Origin: Bacteroidales bacterium
Lineage (GTDB): Bacteria > Bacteroidota > Bacteroidia > Bacteroidales > VadinHA17
Assembly: GCA_009881065.1 (NCBI GenBank)
Contig: WXFE01000051.1
Coordinates: 1-32,078, forward strand
Direction: 5' to 3'
DNA length: 32,078 nt
In this document: in pieces, positions 16,974 through 22,764 of the stretch
Layout: the number at the start of each line of letters is the position of its first letter
How positions within the stretch are numbered: position 1 is the first letter of the stretch
Program-made: the position numbers and the translations under genes
The notes under the pieces: generated by a model
The model's input: the letters and a program-made list of their open reading frames with translations, nothing else
Told to the model about the DNA's origin: nothing
Database searches by the model: none

Positions 16974-17573
16974 TCAGATAAGAAAAAGGGAAGCGAAAAG
17001 CAGGATAGCAAGGCTCTCTCCTGACAATTTCGACCTGATCAACTGCACTGTTGACGAGACATAGTTGTCAATGGTGCCCGGTGAAAGACCAAGACCAGCC
17101 GCCACCTCTTTCGAGGGTTTACCGTCAATCTTGCACATTATGAAAGCCTTTCTCTGTTTATCCGGAAGCCGGGTGATTATTTTTTCCACTTCCTCCAGCA
17201 CCGAATGAAAACCTGCACTCTCTTCCACCGAATTGTCAGAACTGCTTGCTGTGTACATTGATTCTTCAACATATTTCCTGAGATAGCTTTTCCGGCGAAA
17301 GAGCCTGCAGATCTCATTATAGGCAATGGTAAAAAGGAATGATTTGAACGAGAGGTCCCTGTCCAGCTTTTTCTGATTTTCCCATACTTTCATGAAGACA
17401 GCCTGAACAAGTTCCTCAGAATCTTCCTGTGATTTGAGGTACTTCATGCTGAAGGCATACAAACGGCCGGCATAGATGCCGTAGAGCATGTCAAATGCCT
17501 GCGGATCTCCCTTTTTAACTCTTTCAACCAGTTCAGTCTCCGATATATTCACATACAGGAAATTGCATTGCAT
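16974..17573 (-). CDS. ECF RNA polymerase sigma factor (Bacteroides expansion type)
   Basis: The protein has 199 residues from the ATG at 17573. Region 2 is visible as GDPQAFDMLYGIYAGRLYAF and EELVQAVFMKVWEN, and region 4 as LPDKQRKAFIMCKIDGKPSKEVA followed by a helix-turn-helix (LGLSPGTIDNYVSSTVQLI). It ends in a hydrophobic tail (SLAILLFASLFLI), a feature of this Bacteroidota group. It should direct transcription of the susC/susD-like genes when freed from FecR. An in-frame TTG at 17576 is not needed. The family usually begins close to ISETELVERVKKG, so a GTG at 17552 is an alternative start, favoured by the TATATTTG element that abuts the ATG. Confidence 0.92.
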   Translation of the reverse strand: MQCNFLYVNISETELVERVKKGDPQAFDMLYGIYAGRLYAFSMKYLKSQEDSEELVQAVFMKVWENQKKLDRDLSFKSFLFTIAYNEICRLFRRKSYLRKYVEESMYTASSSDNSVEESAGFHSVLEEVEKIITRLPDKQRKAFIMCKIDGKPSKEVAAGLGLSPGTIDNYVSSTVQLIRSKLSGESLAILLFASLFLI

Positions 17574-17581
17574 CAAATATA
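17574..17581 (-). promoter_or_regulatory. TATATTTG -7-like element abutting the sigma factor ATG
   Basis: On the minus strand this matches TAnnTTTG exactly and ends one base before the ATG at 17573. If used, transcription would begin inside the annotated frame near 17567, and translation would need the GTG at 17552. No TTTG is at the expected distance, only a T-run. The rest of the 157-base divergent gap 17577-17733 contains TACTTTTA at 17686-17693, a one-mismatch -7 candidate for the esterase operon. Confidence 0.35.
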
Positions 17582-17733
17582 ATCAGATAACTCATAAAAA
17601 CGGTGCTCCTCTGATCTGAATCTTATGAACCGGCATATACTGACTTTATTGGGGTGATAGTATCACAAAAATCACTTTAAAAAACTACTTTTATGGTCAC
17701 ATGATGTTAAACAAAAACTGAATTGAACGCATA

Positions 17734-19443
17734 ATGAGAAGAATTATCTTTTTAATCCGGAGCATAATTCTGGTGACACTTTTAATAGCGCTTCTGCCCG
17801 ATGCTGCTGATGCCCAGCGCCTGAAACCCGGGCCTCAGGATCTATCTTTTTTCTCATCGGTAGATGACACTGACCAGCCATACTCGGTCTATATCCCGGA
17901 GAATTTTGATGAATCGAAATCCTATCCGCTTGTGGTGTTTCTGCATGGAGCCTGGTCTAATCACAGGCTTGGGATGAGACGTCTTTTCGGCGTGGGCAAC
18001 AGCCAGGGATATGATTTCATCAAGCCGGGCAACGTCCCGTTTGAGAACGACGTGGAAGCCACACGCTACTGGCCTCCTTTCAGGCCTGTGGATTACATAG
18101 CAGCTGCGCCGCTGGCACGTGGCACCGCCGGCTACCAGGGCGTGGCGGAGCAGGATGTCTATGACATGATTGATGACCTCAGGGCACGGTTTCATATTGA
18201 CGAGGAGAGGGTATATCTCACAGGCCTCTCTATGGGTGGCGGCGGCACTCTCTGGCTTGGCCTAACCCGGCCGGACGTATGGGCGGCAATAGCTCCCGTC
18301 TGTCCGGCACCGCCAGAGGGAACCATGGAGCTTGCCGGCAATGCATCCAACCTGCCGGTGCATCTCTTTATAGGCGACAAGGATTTTCTCTTCCAGACCG
18401 CTATTGAATGGAAGGGCAAGCTCGGGGAAACAGCCCTGAGGCTTGATTACGCGGAGTACCCTGGTGTGGGGCATAACAGCTGGGAGTGGGCATATAAGGA
18501 TGGCTTCATATTTGACTGGTTCTCGCAGTTTAAAAGGGATCTGTATCCCGAAAAAGTGTCATTCACCACAAAATGGTTCAAATACAACAGCGCCTACTGG
18601 GTTACGATTGATGACATGATACCCGGAAAAACTGCGACGGCAGAGGCTAAGTTTACCGGACCTAACGCCGTTACAGTTACCGTGTCGGGAATAAATGCCT
18701 TTACCCTTCGTCTTGAAGGTCACCCGCAATTCAACTCCTCAAAAAAGGTGTCGGTAAACGTAAACGGGAAAGCTTTCAGCGTCAGGAGCGCCGATGCAGT
18801 CTCATTCATGCTTTCGGGAGGGAACTGGATAAACTCCAGGTTTACGCCGGGGCTAACCTCAAAGCAGAAGGGTGCCGAGGGGCCTCTGCATGCTGCAGTG
18901 GCCGGAAGCCACATCTATGTTTACGGCACGGCTGACAATCCTCCGGCTGACGTGCTGGCCGAAAGGCGCAGGCAGGCCATGGCCGCTGCCGACTGGAACG
19001 GTATGGGAGGCAGGATAATGGTATTTCCCAGGGTGGTGGCCGACAGGGATGTACGGCCAAGTGACTACGTCAGGTCAAATCTGATCCTTTTCGGAACACG
19101 CGAAACAAATTCAGTTATCGAACACTTTGCAGACAAGCTCCCGATGCATCTTGATCCGAAGGCTGAGAATTATGGACTTGTCTATATCTTCCCCATGAAC
19201 AGGCATTACATACTTGTCAATTCGGGCTTGCCCTGGTGGACGCCACCGAAGGGGCAGACAACCCGGACAGGATATGCCTTCAGCGGGACAATCGTTGAGA
19301 TTCTTAAAATGTACCAGGATTTTGTTCTCTTCAGGGAGACGCCAGACGATATAATTACCCGGGGCTGTTTTGACAATAACTGGAAACTTCCGGCTGATGC
19401 GGCAGAGGCGCTGAAGGCCGACGGGGCTGTGAAACTTAACTAA
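17734..19443 (+). CDS. Exported alpha/beta-hydrolase esterase (CE1 / PHB-depolymerase-like)
   Basis: The 569-residue protein starts with a signal peptide (1-27, ending DAADAQ). Its catalytic domain (about 35-265) has the oxyanion-side motif VVFLHGAW (67-74), the nucleophile elbow GLSMGG with Ser166, an acid near IGDKD (Asp215 or Asp217) and His247 in GVGHNSW, a complete serine-hydrolase triad. The layout resembles CE1-type acetyl/feruloyl esterases and PHB depolymerases. The remaining 300 residues form one or more additional domains, including ILFGTRETNS and a WW-rich segment seen in some exported peptidase-like hydrolases; I cannot name them. It is first in an operon, 11 bases before the next esterase, and divergent from the sigma factor gene. 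The substrate is unknown; an acyl or aryl ester on a polysaccharide is a reasonable inference. Confidence 0.82.
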   Translation: MRRIIFLIRSIILVTLLIALLPDAADAQRLKPGPQDLSFFSSVDDTDQPYSVYIPENFDESKSYPLVVFLHGAWSNHRLGMRRLFGVGNSQGYDFIKPGNVPFENDVEATRYWPPFRPVDYIAAAPLARGTAGYQGVAEQDVYDMIDDLRARFHIDEERVYLTGLSMGGGGTLWLGLTRPDVWAAIAPVCPAPPEGTMELAGNASNLPVHLFIGDKDFLFQTAIEWKGKLGETALRLDYAEYPGVGHNSWEWAYKDGFIFDWFSQFKRDLYPEKVSFTTKWFKYNSAYWVTIDDMIPGKTATAEAKFTGPNAVTVTVSGINAFTLRLEGHPQFNSSKKVSVNVNGKAFSVRSADAVSFMLSGGNWINSRFTPGLTSKQKGAEGPLHAAVAGSHIYVYGTADNPPADVLAERRRQAMAAADWNGMGGRIMVFPRVVADRDVRPSDYVRSNLILFGTRETNSVIEHFADKLPMHLDPKAENYGLVYIFPMNRHYILVNSGLPWWTPPKGQTTRTGYAFSGTIVEILKMYQDFVLFRETPDDIITRGCFDNNWKLPADAAEALKADGAVKLN

Positions 19444-19454
19444 AACCAAATACA

Positions 19455-21029
19455 ATGAAAACCACTTTCGGACTATTGGCAATATCAATGATTATGTTTT
19501 TTGCAGGATGCAGCGGAGACCGGCTTTCAGAGGCCACCGCAACAGTCAGGGGAGGTATTGTGCAGGGAACCGTTGAGGATGGCATTGCCGTTTTCAGGGG
19601 CATTCCTTTTGCCGCACCGCCCGTTGGAGACTTACGCTGGAAGGCACCCCGGCCCGTTGAGCCATGGGATGGTGTGCTGACAACAGACAAATTTGCACCG
19701 GCAAGCATTCAGCCTGCCGTTGCGTGGAGGGGAGATGAGCAGACTTCGGAAGATTGTCTTTACCTGAATGTCTGGACTCCCGCAAAGTCGGCAAAAGAGA
19801 AACTGCCGGTAATGGTATGGATCTATGGCGGGGGTTTTGCCTTCGGAGGAACGGCCGGTGCAGTCACCTGGGGAGACCAGATTGCAAAGCACGGCGTCAT
19901 ACTCGTGAGCATAGCCTATCGCGTGGGTGCGCTGGGTTTCATGGCTCACCCTGAACTGACAGCTGAGTCAGAGAACAATGTATCAGGAAATTATGGCCTG
20001 CTCGATCAGATTGCAGGACTGAAATGGGTACAGGAGAATATCAGTGCCTTTGGGGGTGATCGCACCAGGGTGACAATCTTCGGCGAATCCGCAGGAGCAA
20101 TCTCTGTAAGCATGCTCTGTGCCTCGCCGCTGGCAAGGGGGCTGTTCGCCGGGGCCATAAGCCAGAGCGGCGGATCATTCGGCCCGGTAGGCGAAAGCAG
20201 GGAATCAGGTGAATTCATGCAGTCACTTGCCGGCGCAGAACAGACCGGTGTGGAGTTTGCAAAAAGAATGGGAGCAGGCTCAATCGCTGAATTGAGGAAT
20301 ATCTCTCCGGATAAATGGCTCTCCGACCCGCAGTCACAGATGGGAGGATTCTGGCCTGTTGCTGACGGATATGTCATCACTGACGACCAGTACAAACTCT
20401 ATGAAGCAGGCAATTATAACGACGTGAATGTTATGATCGGGACCAACTCTGACGAGGGCTCACTCTTTATGGGGCCCATGAAACCTGAGGAATACACCGG
20501 AATGATGAAAATGAGGTTCGGTCCCCTTGCCGACAGGGCATTACAGATCTATCCGGGCAATACTGAATATGAAACCCATGCCTCACTGACAGACATCTTC
20601 CGTGACATGGTTTTCGCATGGCCATCATGGACATGGGCAAGACTACAGTCAAAAACCGGTAAGTCAAGGGTATATCTCTACTATTTTGATCAGTTCAGAA
20701 AAGAGCCGTTTTTTCCGGGAGGCCCCGTGCCAAAAGGAGCTGCCCATGCCTCCGAAATACCGTACGTATTCGGCCATCTGAACCAGAATCCTGATGCAAA
20801 GCCCACTGAGGAAGAGTTGACTCTCAGTGATATAATGATAAAATACTGGACCAACTTTGCGAAGAATGGTGACCCGAATGGCGAGGGTCTTCCGGAATGG
20901 CCTCTGTTCGGGGAAGGCAAAGAGAGCGTTATGTACCTCAAGGGTTCTGAATCTATGCCAATAGAGGTACCCAACCTGGATGAACTGCTGTTGATGGAGG
21001 AGTATTACAAATGGCTCAGGGAAAGGTGA
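19455..21029 (+). CDS. Type-B carboxylesterase lipoprotein
   Basis: The 524-residue protein has a lipoprotein signal ending in FFAGC (Cys19), so it is anchored in the envelope. It shows the type-B carboxylesterase blocks: VFRGIPFAAPPVGDLRW, EDCLYLNVW, the oxyanion-hole GGGF (125-128), the nucleophile elbow GESAG with Ser212, an acid Glu334 in NSDEGS, and His431 in KGAAHASE. All three catalytic residues are present and the length is normal. It follows the first esterase by 11 bases, and its last 19 bases overlap the next gene, so the three are probably one operon. Such enzymes hydrolyse carboxylic esters; the natural substrate is not readable from the sequence. Confidence 0.93.
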   Translation: MKTTFGLLAISMIMFFAGCSGDRLSEATATVRGGIVQGTVEDGIAVFRGIPFAAPPVGDLRWKAPRPVEPWDGVLTTDKFAPASIQPAVAWRGDEQTSEDCLYLNVWTPAKSAKEKLPVMVWIYGGGFAFGGTAGAVTWGDQIAKHGVILVSIAYRVGALGFMAHPELTAESENNVSGNYGLLDQIAGLKWVQENISAFGGDRTRVTIFGESAGAISVSMLCASPLARGLFAGAISQSGGSFGPVGESRESGEFMQSLAGAEQTGVEFAKRMGAGSIAELRNISPDKWLSDPQSQMGGFWPVADGYVITDDQYKLYEAGNYNDVNVMIGTNSDEGSLFMGPMKPEEYTGMMKMRFGPLADRALQIYPGNTEYETHASLTDIFRDMVFAWPSWTWARLQSKTGKSRVYLYYFDQFRKEPFFPGGPVPKGAAHASEIPYVFGHLNQNPDAKPTEEELTLSDIMIKYWTNFAKNGDPNGEGLPEWPLFGEGKESVMYLKGSESMPIEVPNLDELLLMEEYYKWLRER

Positions 21030-21823
21030 TTCTGCTTGCAGTGACTATCATGTCACTGACTTCACTCTCTCTCACCGGACAACATATCGGGTTGACTGCT
21101 GACAGAACAGATGTGGGCCGTAACGAGACTATAACAGTGACCGTAAATGCTGCAGATATAAATGGTGAGCCCGTACAGGCCTTGATTGCCATATCTGCCG
21201 TGCATTCAAGGCGCAGTCTGCATAAAGGGCCGTCAGGCGCCTCAGATGGTTATCGCGGAACAAATGCTTCACATAGTGATATCTTCAGTATGATACGGCA
21301 GATCAAGCCTTTCAGGCTGACAGACGGCCGGATAATCTTTCTGAATGTGGCACCTGATACACCCGGCAGACAGGATGGAGCGCTCATAGTGGTTGACGGA
21401 ATCATGCTGGGTCAGGATGCAAGGGTGATTGAAAACATGAGCCCGTCAGATGTTGACAGGATAAATATCTCAACTGAATTTGCAGATATTCAAAGATATA
21501 CCGGATTCAACACCACCGGGGTGATAGAGATATGGACAAAGACGGGAGCAGCCCGGTCGGGACGTACTGTCAGGAGTGTGGGATCAGGCACAGGGATAGA
21601 CAGAGAGGGAGCAGAGATTCCGGGGAATGCTGCTGACAGCATAGCCTCCGCCCGGTCAGGTAATGTAATCCTGCGTGGTATGGAAGTAAGAACGGATGCC
21701 ACAGGCAAGGCTCTCCTGGAAATCCAGTCAGGAAAGAAGAGAGGTGAAATCATAATAATTGCTGAGTGCCGGAGCGCCTCAGGTACACTGAAAAGTGAGA
21801 CAGCAACAGTGAGCGTGAGATAG
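21011..21823 (+). CDS. Exported protein with orphan TonB-plug-like domain, unknown function
   Basis: The 270-residue protein starts with a signal peptide (to about residue 24). Next comes an Ig/macroglobulin-like stretch (GLTADRTDVGRNETITVTV). Residues about 120-178 look like a TonB-dependent receptor plug: GALIVVDGIMLGQDARVIENMSPSDVDRI would be its core, and GFNTTGVIEIWTKTG its end. No barrel follows; the C-terminal 65 residues are again Ig-like (EVRTDATGKALLEIQ). It looks like a shortened relative of MG2-domain/plug surface proteins of Bacteroidota. Its ATG lies inside the carboxylesterase gene, overlapping it by 19 bases, which suggests translational coupling. The ATG at 21050 is an alternative start. 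No enzyme motif is visible. Confidence 0.65.
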   Translation: MAQGKVILLAVTIMSLTSLSLTGQHIGLTADRTDVGRNETITVTVNAADINGEPVQALIAISAVHSRRSLHKGPSGASDGYRGTNASHSDIFSMIRQIKPFRLTDGRIIFLNVAPDTPGRQDGALIVVDGIMLGQDARVIENMSPSDVDRINISTEFADIQRYTGFNTTGVIEIWTKTGAARSGRTVRSVGSGTGIDREGAEIPGNAADSIASARSGNVILRGMEVRTDATGKALLEIQSGKKRGEIIIIAECRSASGTLKSETATVSVR

Positions 21824-21834
21824 GGCCATCCGGA

Positions 21835-21928
21835 TTTTGGCTTTTGCACTCTCTGAAATTTGAGAAGGATGTCGGGTGGAGCGATGTTCAGTCGCCTGGT
21901 TTTGGCTTTTGCACTCTCTGAAATTTGA
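21835..21928. repeat. Perfect 29-bp direct repeat, 65 bp apart, upstream of the HAD gene
   Basis: The 29 bases at 21835-21863 (beginning TTTTGGCTTTTGCACTC and ending AAATTTGA) recur exactly at 21900-21928. The intervening 36 bases are not repeated. The second copy carries the TTTG box of the candidate HAD promoter; after the first copy no -7 element follows. It looks like a local tandem duplication of promoter-region DNA. Confidence 0.85.
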
Positions 21929-21937
21929 TTAATATTG
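21908..21937 (+). promoter_or_regulatory. Candidate promoter of the HAD gene (TTTG-N18-TAATATTG)
   Basis: TTTG at 21908-21911, inside the second 29-bp repeat, is followed after 18 bases by TAATATTG (21930-21937), one mismatch from TAnnTTTG. Transcription would start about ten bases before the ATG at 21955. Confidence 0.45.
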
Positions 21938-21954
21938 CGCCGAAAACAGGTGCA

Positions 21955-22566
21955 ATGGGAAAAATCAGCAGTGTTGTCTTTGATCTCGGTGGCGTTCTTA
22001 TTGACTGGAATCCGAGGTATCTGTTCCGGAAGGTTTTCAAAACCGAAGAGGAGGTGGAATGGTTCCTTGCCAATGTATGTACCTATGAATGGAACATGCA
22101 GCAGGACGGAGGGAAGCTGTTCAGTGTAGCCACCAGAGAGCTTCAGGAGAAGTTCCCTGAGTACAGTGACAAAATTGCCCTTTATTACGGCCGCTGGGAG
22201 GAGATGCTTGGCGGGGAGATAAAAGGGACGGTTGAGATATTTCGCAGGCTTAAATCGGCCGGAATGCCCCTGTACGCCCTTACAAACTGGTCACATGAAG
22301 CTTTCCCGGTGGCTTACAGCCGTTACGGCTTCATGAAGGAGTTTGACGGCCTGGTAGTCTCCGGTTATGAGAAGCTGCTGAAACCAGGCCATGCCATCTA
22401 CCGTGTTCTGATGAAGCGATACAACATCGACCCCGCAAAATCTGTTTACATTGATGACAACAAGCCCAACGCTGATGCGGCGGCGGAGCTGGGATTCAAC
22501 GCAATCCATTTCCGGTCACCGGAACAGTTGCGCATGGAACTGACCAGGCTGGGCCTGGAAGTCTGA
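21955..22566 (+). CDS. HAD-superfamily hydrolase, subfamily IA (YihX-like sugar phosphatase group)
   Basis: The 203-residue protein has all HAD motifs. Motif I is VFDLGGVL, with nucleophile Asp10 and Gly at +2 as in YihX-like members. Motif II is ALTNWS (Thr110-Asn111), motif III is Lys143 in LLKPGHAIY, and motif IV is YIDDN (Asp167-Asp168). The cap between residues 20 and 90 is helical (subfamily IA). YihX dephosphorylates sugar phosphates such as glucose-1-phosphate; the exact substrate here is unknown, and haloacid dehalogenase or epoxide-hydrolase-like annotations are also possible. I choose the ATG at 21955, not the upstream TTG at 21925, because it directly precedes motif I and follows a promoter-like element. 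The 3' end is the first unit of a tandem repeat. Confidence 0.9.
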   Translation: MGKISSVVFDLGGVLIDWNPRYLFRKVFKTEEEVEWFLANVCTYEWNMQQDGGKLFSVATRELQEKFPEYSDKIALYYGRWEEMLGGEIKGTVEIFRRLKSAGMPLYALTNWSHEAFPVAYSRYGFMKEFDGLVVSGYEKLLKPGHAIYRVLMKRYNIDPAKSVYIDDNKPNADAAAELGFNAIHFRSPEQLRMELTRLGLEV

Positions 22567-22686
22567 GCGCTGCGCGGAGCTGACCAGACTCGGGCAAAAA
22601 GTCTGAGCGTTGCACGGACCTGACCAGACTCGGCGTGGAAGTCTGAATGCTGTGCGGAACTGATCAGGCTGGGCCTGGAGGTCTGA
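22527..22686 (+). repeat. 40-bp tandem repeat, four copies, starting in the HAD gene tail
   Basis: Units at 22527-22566, 22567-22606, 22607-22646 and 22647-22686 each end GTCTGA and share a core like CTGACCAG(G/A)CT. Unit one is the last coding part of the HAD gene including its TGA. The fourth unit is nearly identical to the first over its last 30 bases (two differences). Because 40 is not a multiple of three, the four TGA stops fall in all three frames. The following bases 22687-22764 to the convergent peptidase gene show no clear terminator. Confidence 0.9.
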
Positions 22687-22764
22687 CCATTACCCGGTTA
22701 CGGCAGCCGGAAGTGCGTTCGGGGAGCCCGTGCGCAAGCTGCACCGACCCCCCCTGATACACTG

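Noticed and set aside
21835..21928. Insertion sequence ends or attachment site
   Set aside because: The 29-bp copies are direct, only 65 bases apart, with no transposase or integrase gene near them.
22527..22686. CRISPR-like array
   Set aside because: The units are contiguous with no unique spacers between them, and the first unit is part of a coding sequence.
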